Assembly (NCBI GenBank): GCA_934179885.1 | Contig: CAKPQY010000066.1 | Span: 1 to 5,268, forward strand | From: an uncultured Clostridia bacterium | Lineage (GTDB): Bacteria; Bacillota; Clostridia; TANB77; CAG-508 | Reading direction: 5' to 3' | Length of the DNA stretch: 5,268 bases | Shown here: piece by piece, positions 1 to 5,268 of the stretch | Layout of the letters: each line of letters opens with the position of its first letter | Position numbering within the stretch: position 1 is the first letter of the stretch | The notes under the pieces: generated by a model | Seen by the model: only the letters and a program-made list of their open reading frames with translations | Databases searched by the model: none | Told to the model about the DNA's origin: nothing | Made by a program: the position numbers and the translations under genes

Positions 1-1
1 A

Positions 2-560
2 TGTAAATTTAAACATTTTTTATTTACAGGATTAGGAGTAGGAATCCCTGGTTTAGCTGTGCTTATAGCAATGGCATCATATAGATTAGAAAGATTTGTT
101 ACATTTTTAGATCCATTTAAATATGCAAAAGATGAAGGATGGCAAGTTGTTCAAAGCTTATATGCTATAGGTTCAGGTGGACTATTTGGAGTAGGTTTAG
201 GAGATAGTAAACAAAAATATTTGTATATACCAGAACCACATAATGATTTTATTTTTTCAATATTAGCAGAAGAATTAGGATTTGTTGGATGCGCCGTTGT
301 ACTAGTTTTATTTGCAATTTTTATTTGGAGAGGAATTTTAATTGCAATGAAAGCACCTGATATGTTTGGTAGTTTAGTTGCTGTTGGAATTACAGCTTTA
401 GTAGCTATACAAGTTATAATAAATGTTGCGGTTGTTACTGCATCAATGCCTGCAACAGGTATGCCATTACCGTTCTTTAGTTATCGGTGGTACAGCGTTG
501 TTTATATTACTGTGCGAGATGGGAGTTTTACTCAATATTTCACGTGCGGGTGTAAAATAA
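2..560 (+). CDS. ftsW: FtsW/SpoVE-family SEDS peptidoglycan polymerase, 5'-truncated by the window and frameshifted near the 3' end
   Basis: This is the C-terminal half of a SEDS-family integral membrane protein, which polymerises lipid II into glycan strands at the division site (FtsW) or spore cortex (SpoVE). The frame is open from base 2, so the gene enters from the left; 1-58 encodes family-like sequence (GLGVGIPGLAVLIAMASYRL). Family landmarks follow in order: YRLERFVTFLDPF, GWQVVQSLYAIGSGGLFGVG, the EPHNDFIFSILAEELGFVG loop, two hydrophobic helices, and ASMPATGMPLPFFSY. After FSY the family continues GGTALF, but here the frame reads RWYSVV. Skipping one base (the C at 485) restores GGTALFILLCEMGVLLNISR and a stop at 558-560, giving about 185 residues. 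Read without correction, the frame runs to 640 with an unrelated tail. FtsW and SpoVE cannot be separated from this fragment; its position before murG fits either. Confidence 0.9.
485..485 (+). other. One-base insertion (frameshift) in the ftsW-like gene
   Basis: The bases TTTAGTTAT-C-GGTGGTACA encode FSY, one surplus C, then GGT. Removing the C joins the two halves of the universally conserved SYGG signature and exposes 24 further family-like codons ending in TAA at 558. A single indel is therefore the simplest explanation. The sequence alone cannot tell a real mutation from a sequencing or assembly error. Confidence 0.85.
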
Positions 561-576
561 AAAATAGGGATTTGGG
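557..576 (+). repeat. Left outer terminal inverted repeat
   Basis: These 20 bp are the exact reverse complement of 809-828. The repeat overlaps the corrected ftsW stop codon (TAA at 558-560), so the element end lies on the last codon of the gene. Confidence 0.85.
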
Positions 577-612
577 GTCACTACGCAAAATTCCTATTAT
601 ATTTAATTATCA

Positions 613-636
613 ATTTATAGTTATATATATTAAAAT
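613..636 (+). repeat. Left inner inverted repeat of the MITE-like element
   Basis: These 24 AT-only bases (apart from one G at 620) pair perfectly with 752-775. They are bracketed on the left arm by a smaller 8-bp inverted pair, GTCACTAC (577-584) and GTAGTGAC (637-644), which could form its own subterminal hairpin. Confidence 0.85.
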
Positions 637-690
637 GTAGTGACGCGCAGTTTGGGAGGGTACAATTCATACAGATAAGCCAGATTAACT

Positions 691-719
691 TTTCAAATTT
701 TGAAATATTTCTGTATAAT
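691..719 (+). promoter_or_regulatory. Possible weak promoter inside the insertion, facing murG
   Basis: A perfect -10 hexamer TATAAT sits at 714-719. The only -35 candidate at 17-base spacing is TTTCAA (691-696), which matches three of six consensus positions. In such AT-rich DNA a chance TATAAT is common, so this is only a candidate for separate murG transcription from within the element. Confidence 0.2.
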
Positions 720-751
720 TCATATGATTAACCCGACCAGTAAGAAACGAA

Positions 752-775
752 ATTTTAATATATATAACTATAAAT
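752..775 (-). repeat. Right inner inverted repeat of the MITE-like element
   Basis: This is the perfect reverse complement of 613-636. Spacing to the outer repeat differs slightly between arms: 36 bases separate the inner and outer repeats on the left, 33 on the right. The arms have therefore diverged by small indels, while the inner and outer blocks remain exact. Confidence 0.85.
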
Positions 776-808
776 TTTAAATTCCATAAAAGAGATTTTA
801 TGTGGTGG

Positions 809-828
809 CCCAAATCCCTATTTTTTAT
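809..828 (-). repeat. Right outer terminal inverted repeat
   Basis: These 20 bp are the exact reverse complement of 557-576. The repeat ends two bases before the murG ribosome-binding site (AAGGAG at 830-835), so the insertion leaves murG translation signals intact. Confidence 0.85.
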
Positions 829-829
829 A

Positions 830-835
830 AAGGAG
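830..835 (+). promoter_or_regulatory. murG ribosome-binding site (AAGGAG), decides the start
   Basis: AAGGAG lies six bases before the ATG at 842. An upstream in-frame ATG at 800 has no such site and lies within the right arm of the insertion, so translation should begin at 842. Confidence 0.85.
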
Positions 836-841
836 AAATGT

Positions 842-1972
842 ATGAAAGTTATTATTGCTGCAGCAGGAACTGGAGGACATATAAACCCAGGTCTTGCTAT
901 TGCTAATAAAATAAAAGAAGAAGAAAAAGATTCAAAAATTATTTTTATAGGAACAACAAGAGGACTAGAAAATGATTTAGTACCAAGAGCAGGCTATGAA
1001 TTAAAAACGATAGATGCTTATGGTTTGAGTAAAAAACTAACTATTGAAAACATAAAGAAGTTGTATAAAACTTTTAAAGGATATGGAGAAGCTAAAAAAA
1101 TAATTAAAGAGTTTAAGCCTGATGTGGTAATAGGTACAGGAGGATATATTTGTGGTGCTACTATTTCTGCAGCACATAGCCTAGGTATTCCAACTATATT
1201 ACATGAAAGCAATGCTTTTCCAGGAAAAGCTGTTAAAATGCTTGCTAAAAAAACTAATACAATTTTAGTTTCTTTTCAAGATGCAAAAGATAGAATAAAA
1301 CATGCTAAAAACATAGTTTTTACTGGTACGCCTGTAAAAATAGTAAAAAGAAATTATGGAATCAATGAAAAGCTAGGTATAATAAAAAAAGCAGGTCTTA
1401 AAGAGACAAAACCAATTGTATTAATTTTTGGAGGAAGTCAAGGAGCTCAAAAAATTAATGAGGCAATTTTAGGAATAATAGAAAATAAATTAAACAAAAA
1501 TTATCAAATAATGTGGGCTACTGGACCAAAACAATATGATATCATAAAACAACAATTGCAGGATAAAAATATAAGTATAAATAATATTGAAAATGCAAAG
1601 ATAGTGCCATATATATATAATATGGAAGAAATTATGAATATTTCAAATTTAATTGTTGCAAGAAGTGGTGCAATGACTATAACTGAAATATCAAATTTAG
1701 GAAAACCTTCAATATTAATACCATTACCTAATGTAAGTGGGAATCATCAATTATATAATGCAAAGGTACTTGAAGATGTTGGGGCTGCTAAAATAATATT
1801 AAATGATGAACTAAATTATGATAATTTAAATGCACAAATAGAAGAAATAGTTTTAGATAAAAATAAAGAGTTACAAATGTCAAAAAATAGTTTAAAAGTT
1901 TCAACAAATAATGTTGAAGATAAAATATATAATGAAATTGTACGAGTAATTAAGGAGAAAAAGAATGTATAA
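842..1972 (+). CDS. murG: UDP-GlcNAc:lipid I N-acetylglucosaminyltransferase MurG
   Basis: MurG (GT28 family, GT-B fold) transfers GlcNAc from UDP-GlcNAc to lipid I on the inner face of the membrane, making lipid II, the substrate that SEDS polymerases such as the upstream FtsW use. The 376-residue product has the usual family length and all signature blocks: the first glycine loop GTGGHINPG (9-17), the second loop GTGGY (98-102), HESNAFPG (121-128), TGTPV (161-165), the C-domain loop GGSQGA (197-202), the nucleotide-sugar segment RSGAMTITE (274-282) and NHQLYNA (301-307). The start at 842 is chosen because the protein then begins MKVIIAAAGTGGH, as in the family, right after AAGGAG. A longer frame from 800 would add 14 residues (MWWPKSLFFIKEKC) coded mostly by the insertion. 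The gene looks intact, unlike its neighbours, and overlaps the following kinase start by 8 nt. Confidence 0.97.
   Translation: MKVIIAAAGTGGHINPGLAIANKIKEEEKDSKIIFIGTTRGLENDLVPRAGYELKTIDAYGLSKKLTIENIKKLYKTFKGYGEAKKIIKEFKPDVVIGTGGYICGATISAAHSLGIPTILHESNAFPGKAVKMLAKKTNTILVSFQDAKDRIKHAKNIVFTGTPVKIVKRNYGINEKLGIIKKAGLKETKPIVLIFGGSQGAQKINEAILGIIENKLNKNYQIMWATGPKQYDIIKQQLQDKNISINNIENAKIVPYIYNMEEIMNISNLIVARSGAMTITEISNLGKPSILIPLPNVSGNHQLYNAKVLEDVGAAKIILNDELNYDNLNAQIEEIVLDKNKELQMSKNSLKVSTNNVEDKIYNEIVRVIKEKKNV
1952..1957 (+). promoter_or_regulatory. Ribosome-binding site of the histidine kinase gene, inside murG
   Basis: AAGGAG within the last codons of murG lies seven bases before the ATG at 1965. Together with the ATGTATAA overlap it indicates translational coupling of the kinase to murG. 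Confidence 0.75.
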
Positions 1973-2120
1973 AAATGTTAAATCTAAAATTATAATGATT
2001 TCTGTTATTGTAGGTCTAATACTTATAGGAACTTTAGGCTTTTTATATATAACATCTATAAGTGAAATACAAAACATTTATAGTCAAGAAAGTGATATGA
2101 GTGTAGCATTGACAAAAGTA

Positions 2121-2123
2121 TAA
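2121..2123 (+). other. In-frame nonsense codon in the kinase gene
   Basis: The frame reads LTKV-TAA-NIYQQAEIS, with good coding sequence and unchanged frame on both sides. This argues for a point substitution rather than an indel. TAA is used as a true stop by murG, the kinase end and the corrected ftsW end, so codon reassignment is unlikely. Confidence 0.85.
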
Positions 2124-2327
2124 AATATATATCAACAGGCAGAAATATCAATAGCTATTGTAATTATCATATTTATAGTAATATCTATTTTTATTGCAGC
2201 ATTTTTATCTAGATTTGTAATTTATCCAAAAAATAAATTCATAAAAGGTGATGAAAGAGCTGAATTAAGGGACAAGCTTAATGAAGTTTCATCAAAAAAG
2301 AATCAAATAGAAACTATTCTTTTACAT

Positions 2328-3311
2328 ATGACTGATGGAATTATTGCCTTTAATATGAAGGGTGAAATTATATTAATAAATCCAGCAGCTAAGAAGTTTT
2401 TAAGTATCAGTCCAGAAGACAATACTTTTGAAGATATTTTTGGTAAATTCAAACTAGATATAAACATGGAAAAAGTAATTTATCTAGAAACATGGACATC
2501 TACGGAACAAAGAATTCAAGTTGATGATAAATATGTAAAAGTTTTATTTGCACCTTTTAAAAATGAAGATGAGTTACCTGATGGAGTAATTGCTGTAATT
2601 CAAGATATTACAGAACATGTTAAATTAGATAATATGCAAAAAGAATTAGTGGCAGATGTATCACATGAGTTAAAAACACCTATAACTTCTATAATGGGCT
2701 ATGCAGATACACTTTTAGAAGGTGGATATGATGAAGAAACGCAGACTAAATTTTTAAATGTTATTGCCTCTGAATCTAGAAGAATGGCGCGATTAGTAAC
2801 TGATTTATTAACACTTTCTAGATATGATAGTAATAAAAAGAAAACTCAAAAAGAGGCTTTTGACTTAGGTGAATTGGTAAAAAGATGCCAAGAAAAACTT
2901 GCTATTGAAATAAAGAAAAAAGGGCATAAGGTTAATTGTTTTGTAACTGCTGATGTTCCTTTGGTTTATGCTGATAAAGATGATATTGAAAGAGTTGTTT
3001 TAAATATTTTAACAAATAGTATTAAATATACGCCAGATAATGGAGAAATAAAAATTTATGTAGGTTTTGTTTATAATGATGCTTATATTAAAGTATTTGA
3101 TAATGGTATTGGTATTCCAGAAGATGATTTGTCTAGAATTTTTGAAAGATTTTATAGAGTTGATAAGGCTCGTACTAGAGAAATGGGTGGTACTGGTCTA
3201 GGACTTTCTATTGCTAAAGAGATTTTGGATAAAAATGGTGGTAGTATTGATATTAAGAGTAAAGTTGGAGAAGGTACAGAAGTTGTTATAAGAATTCCAA
3301 CAAAAGATTAA
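2328..3311 (+). CDS. Intact cytoplasmic part of the histidine kinase (PAS-HisKA-HATPase_c), first in-frame ATG after the stop
   Basis: If translation restarts here, a 327-residue soluble kinase results. PAS occupies about 1-95 (MTDGIIAFNMKGEIILINPA through VIQDITE). The dimerisation/phospho-acceptor helix carries SHELKTP with His 113, followed by LTLSRYD at the end of HisKA. The ATP-binding domain has the N box (NILTNSIKY, 226-234), G1 (DNGIGIP, 258-264), the F box (FERFYRVDKAR, 272-282) and G2 (GGTGLGLS, 287-294). All catalytic motifs are complete. No Shine-Dalgarno sequence precedes this ATG, and the coding frame clearly extends upstream, so it is probably not the natural start. Family knowledge: such kinases autophosphorylate the His and pass the phosphate to an OmpR-type regulator, and WalK relatives control wall metabolism. 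Assignment to walK itself is not justified by sequence alone. Confidence 0.85.
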   Translation: MTDGIIAFNMKGEIILINPAAKKFLSISPEDNTFEDIFGKFKLDINMEKVIYLETWTSTEQRIQVDDKYVKVLFAPFKNEDELPDGVIAVIQDITEHVKLDNMQKELVADVSHELKTPITSIMGYADTLLEGGYDEETQTKFLNVIASESRRMARLVTDLLTLSRYDSNKKKTQKEAFDLGELVKRCQEKLAIEIKKKGHKVNCFVTADVPLVYADKDDIERVVLNILTNSIKYTPDNGEIKIYVGFVYNDAYIKVFDNGIGIPEDDLSRIFERFYRVDKARTREMGGTGLGLSIAKEILDKNGGSIDIKSKVGEGTEVVIRIPTKD

Positions 3312-3318
3312 AAAAGTT

Positions 3319-3325
3319 AAAGGAG
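3319..3325 (+). promoter_or_regulatory. Ribosome-binding site of the surface-protein gene
   Basis: AAAGGAG in the 24-nt gap after the kinase stop lies ten bases before the ATG at 3336. No hairpin-plus-T terminator is visible in the gap, so the surface gene may share the upstream transcript. Confidence 0.7.
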
Positions 3326-3335
3326 AAAATAAAAT

Positions 3336-5268
3336 ATGTTTAAACTTGAAACTACTGATACTGTAAAAATTCACACTTTAAATTGCCAAAAGAAAATAAA
3401 GCAAGAAAAGGGGTCAATAACATTATATGTATTAATAAGTATGATGTTTTTTCTTGTTGTAATTTTTGGTATATATGTTAATTCAAGCAATAAAATACAA
3501 AAGCAAGAAGAAGAGATAAATAAAGTTCAAAAGGAATATGAAAAAGAAAATGTAAATGATATATATGAAAAAACATATAATAACTATGTAAATACAGAAA
3601 CTCCAACAATACAAGTATATGATGGAAAAAATTTAAAGAGTGAAGTAATGGGAGAAAAAGTAAGCTCAAGAAAAGAAATATATTTATCAAAAAAAAAAAT
3701 AACATTTAAATTTTTGAGTAATAACACAAGTGATAAATATGCATATTCAACAACACCCAATGGTGAAAAAACAATAGTAGAAGGAAATACGTTAGATATA
3801 GAAATAACTACAACTGGAAAAACAATATATGTGTATATAGTAGATAATAAGGGAAATTATAGTGAACATTACACAGCATTAACAATGATATTAGTAACTT
3901 TGCAAGATAAGACAATATATGTAGAAGAAGGAAAAGAGATACAAATAGGAGAAATTCAGGGAGAAAATGTAGGAAATATAACATTTGGACAAGTAGAAGA
4001 TAGTTCAATAATAAAATTGAATGGAGATACAGTAACAGGATTAAAAGCGGGAACAACAACGCTAGTGGCAACGGAGGGCAATGCAGAAGCTACAGCGACA
4101 ATAATAATAAAGGTTGTAAAAATAGAATTAGCAGAATCATCTGGAACAATGCTAATGGGAAATTCAAAAACAGTAAAAATAACAGGAACAAATATTGGAA
4201 CATTAAGTGTAAAAACAAGCAATGAGGAAGTAGCAAAAGTAAGTTTAAATAATAATGAGATAATAATAACTACAAAAAAAGCAGGAAGTGCAACAATAAC
4301 AGTAACAGAAAGTAATGCAAATGCAGAGGCATCATATGAAGTAAAAGTAGTAAGTGTTGAGTCAGAACCAAATGGTGGAACATATACAATGCCAACAGAA
4401 GGAAATGCAACATTAAGAACAACAGTAACAGCAGAGGGTGCGGATAAAATAGAAACGGCATGGTCAGATAATGCAGGAGAATGGGGTGTAATAGAAAATA
4501 ACAAACTTGTAGAAAAAACAAATTTAACAAGTGGAACATATTATTTATATGTAAGAATAAATGGGGAAGCAATATACAAAAGTAAAGAATTTATAGTTGG
4601 AGAAAATACTTTAGAGACAAGCAAAATAACAATAACATCAAATGAGACAGAATGGACAAATGGAAATATAACGGCAACAGTAACATATGGAAGTACATTA
4701 ACAACAAGTAAGAAAGCAGGATATGGAACAACATTAACAAATGCACAAACAGCAGCAAGTACAAGCACGACAACAAGTTTAACAGCAACAGCGAATGGAT
4801 ACTTCTATGCAGAAGCAACAGATGCAGCAGGAAACAAAATAACAGCAAGCTTGCCTGTAACAAAAATAGATAAAACAAAACCAATAGTAACAGGAGCGAC
4901 AGCAACAACAAATAGCATAGCAATAACAGCAACAGATGAGCTATCTGGAATAGTTGGATATGCAGTAACAACAGCTAACACAGCACCAACAGAATTTACA
5001 AGTTGTACAAGTACAACGAGTCTAAGCACAACAGTAAGTGGAAAAACACAGGGAACAACATACTATGTATGGGTAAAAGATGCAGCAGGAAACGTAAGTG
5101 CAAGCAAAAGTACATCAACAGGAAGTGTAACAATATCTAAAGGAAATATAACAAGTTCAGTAAGTTGGAGTGGAACAACAGCAACTGTTAAATTTACAAC
5201 ATCAACAGGATATTATATACAAACAAGTACTAATGGAACTTCATGGAAAAGTAATACTTCAACAACAG
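3336..5268 (+). CDS. Membrane-anchored surface protein with tandem Ig-like repeats (adhesin-like), 3' end beyond the window
   Basis: The frame has 644 codons without a stop and runs off the right edge. The first 26 residues are polar and Lys-rich, ending QEKG. A hydrophobic segment follows (28-48, ITLYVLISMMFFLVVIFGIY), then a charged, probably coiled stretch (53-72). This resembles a signal anchor or pseudopilin-like (class III) leader more than a standard cleavable signal; the Glu at +5 typical of type IV pilins is absent (Tyr instead). Beyond about 88 the protein is beta-rich: an Ig-like unit ending YVYIVDNKGN (165-174), two BIG_2-like units (about 191-265 with VTGLKAGTTTLVAT; about 266-345 with TTKKAGSATITVT), then Thr/Ser/Ala-rich modules with DAAGN at 496-500 and 582-586. 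Threonine is nearly always ACA and alanine GCA in the distal half. Likely role: cell-surface adhesion or matrix. No enzymatic motif or anchor such as LPXTG is seen in the available part. Confidence 0.85.
   Translation, partial: MFKLETTDTVKIHTLNCQKKIKQEKGSITLYVLISMMFFLVVIFGIYVNSSNKIQKQEEEINKVQKEYEKENVNDIYEKTYNNYVNTETPTIQVYDGKNLKSEVMGEKVSSRKEIYLSKKKITFKFLSNNTSDKYAYSTTPNGEKTIVEGNTLDIEITTTGKTIYVYIVDNKGNYSEHYTALTMILVTLQDKTIYVEEGKEIQIGEIQGENVGNITFGQVEDSSIIKLNGDTVTGLKAGTTTLVATEGNAEATATIIIKVVKIELAESSGTMLMGNSKTVKITGTNIGTLSVKTSNEEVAKVSLNNNEIIITTKKAGSATITVTESNANAEASYEVKVVSVESEPNGGTYTMPTEGNATLRTTVTAEGADKIETAWSDNAGEWGVIENNKLVEKTNLTSGTYYLYVRINGEAIYKSKEFIVGENTLETSKITITSNETEWTNGNITATVTYGSTLTTSKKAGYGTTLTNAQTAASTSTTTSLTATANGYFYAEATDAAGNKITASLPVTKIDKTKPIVTGATATTNSIAITATDELSGIVGYAVTTANTAPTEFTSCTSTTSLSTTVSGKTQGTTYYVWVKDAAGNVSASKSTSTGSVTISKGNITSSVSWSGTTATVKFTTSTGYYIQTSTNGTSWKSNTSTT
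3689..3699 (+). repeat. Homopolymer of 11 A within the surface-protein gene
   Basis: Eleven consecutive A bases encode part of SKKKI (residues 118-122). The present length keeps the frame open across the whole gene. A gain or loss of one A would truncate the product before the Ig-like repeats. Tracts of this length are prone to polymerase slippage, so both phase variation and sequencing error should be considered. Confidence 0.8.
4821..4835 (+). repeat. First copy of a 15-bp direct repeat encoding DAAGN
   Basis: GATGCAGCAGGAAAC recurs exactly at 5079-5093, 258 bases (86 codons) downstream in the same frame. It marks the end of one Ig-like module (YFYAEATDAAGNKIT). Confidence 0.8.
5079..5093 (+). 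repeat. Second copy of the 15-bp direct repeat encoding DAAGN
   Basis: This is an exact copy of 4821-4835, in the module ending YYVWVKDAAGNVSAS. The 86-residue period suits an Ig-like domain. A degenerate relative occurs earlier as VDNKGNYS (residues 169-176). Confidence 0.8.

Larger units (their letters stand above)
557..829. mobile_element. MITE-like palindromic insertion with long terminal inverted repeats
   Basis: This non-coding stretch of about 270 bp separates ftsW from murG. Its ends are a perfect 20-bp inverted repeat (557-576 against 809-828, containing AATAGGGATTTGGG). A second perfect 24-bp inverted repeat lies further in (613-636 against 752-775), with imperfect pairing between and inside them, so each arm spans roughly 80 bp or more. 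The centre around 690-712 is also self-complementary (TTTCAAATTTTGAAA). TA occurs at both borders (558-559; 826-827 or 828-829), as expected for TA-targeting transposases of the IS630/Tc1-mariner group. No transposase or long ORF is present. The exact ends are uncertain by 2-3 bases. Alternatives are a structured intercistronic RNA or a REP/RUP-like repeat; no second copy is visible in the window. Confidence 0.75.
1965..3311 (+). pseudogene. Two-transmembrane sensor histidine kinase (WalK/PhoR type) interrupted by an in-frame TAA
   Basis: One continuous frame runs from the ATG at 1965 to the stop at 3309-3311 (448 sense or nonsense codons), broken only by TAA at 2121-2123 (codon 53). Reading through it, the layout is a classic membrane sensor: helix 1 (about residues 9-29), a short external loop of about 30 residues, helix 2 (about 61-86), a short linker (LNEVSSKKNQIE), PAS (about 122-215), HisKA with SHELKTP (His 234) and a HATPase_c domain. 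The stop falls in the external loop, so the unmodified product would be a 52-residue single-helix peptide. A one-base change in a Gln, Lys or Glu codon would explain it. The usual HAMP domain after helix 2 appears shortened: only about 35 residues separate the helix from PAS. No response regulator gene is adjacent. Sensor input and partner are unknown. Confidence 0.85.

Noticed and set aside
561..640. Continuation of the ftsW-like frame to a stop at 640
   Set aside because: After base 485 this frame loses all family similarity and runs into the inverted-repeat element; the shifted frame gives a family-like end at 558-560.
557..829. Intrinsic terminator or riboswitch between ftsW and murG
   Set aside because: The pairing spans the whole 270 bp as a long imperfect palindrome with TA borders; no compact GC-rich stem followed by a T-run, and no recognisable riboswitch core, was seen.
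800..841. Earlier in-frame ATG for murG at 800
   Set aside because: It has no ribosome-binding site, lies in the element's right arm, and would put 14 non-family residues before the conserved MKVIIAAAGTGGH start.
1018..1212. 64-codon minus-strand ORF inside murG
   Set aside because: It is antisense to conserved murG sequence, with no recognisable motifs or ribosome-binding site; it is a shadow frame.
2121..2123. Recoded TAA (alternative genetic code)
   Set aside because: TAA ends murG and the kinase normally in the same window, so a general reassignment is not supported.
3312..3335. Terminator between the kinase and the surface gene
   Set aside because: The 24-nt gap holds only a ribosome-binding site and has no hairpin.
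3478..5029. Several overlapping minus-strand ORFs rich in Leu, Phe, Val or Ser
   Set aside because: They are antisense to the long surface-protein frame and arise from its scarcity of T and stop complements; their sequences are low-complexity and overlap one another in different frames.
1..5268. CRISPR array, tRNA or rRNA genes
   Set aside because: No regularly spaced direct repeats with unique spacers, cloverleaf-like sequence or rRNA-like GC-rich conserved stretch was found on either strand by eye.

Overview
The window is very AT-rich. Its ribosome-binding sites are canonical Gram-positive (AAGGAG), and the cell-wall gene order ftsW-murG is the one found in division/cell-wall clusters. Together with the protein sequences this points to a low-GC Firmicute, most likely an uncultured gut-type member of Clostridia. 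That placement is inference. All genes read on the + strand.

Region 1 (1-560) is the 3' half of an FtsW/SpoVE-type SEDS glycan polymerase gene, cut by the window edge. One extra base at about 485, inside the conserved SYGG motif, throws the last 24 codons out of frame. Region 2 (about 557-829) carries no gene. It is an almost palindromic, roughly 270-bp element with long terminal inverted repeats and TA at its ends, best read as a MITE-like insertion between ftsW and murG. Region 3 (842-1972) is an intact murG, whose own start and ribosome-binding site lie just outside the insertion. Region 4 (1965-3311) starts inside the murG stop and encodes a WalK/PhoR-type sensor histidine kinase. An in-frame TAA splits it between the two membrane helices, leaving an intact cytoplasmic PAS-HisKA-ATPase portion from 2328. 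Region 5 (3336 to the window end) is a long open frame for a membrane-anchored, Thr/Ser/Ala-rich surface protein with tandem Ig-like modules. It continues past the window.

FtsW polymerises lipid II and MurG makes lipid II, so the first two genes are one pathway. The kinase and surface protein follow with an 8-nt overlap and a 24-nt gap and no visible terminator, so read-through from murG is plausible. The unusual aspect of the window is the concentration of damage: a frameshift, a MITE-like insertion and a nonsense codon lie within about 1.7 kb around an intact, normally essential murG. This could be real decay of a duplicate locus or assembly error.
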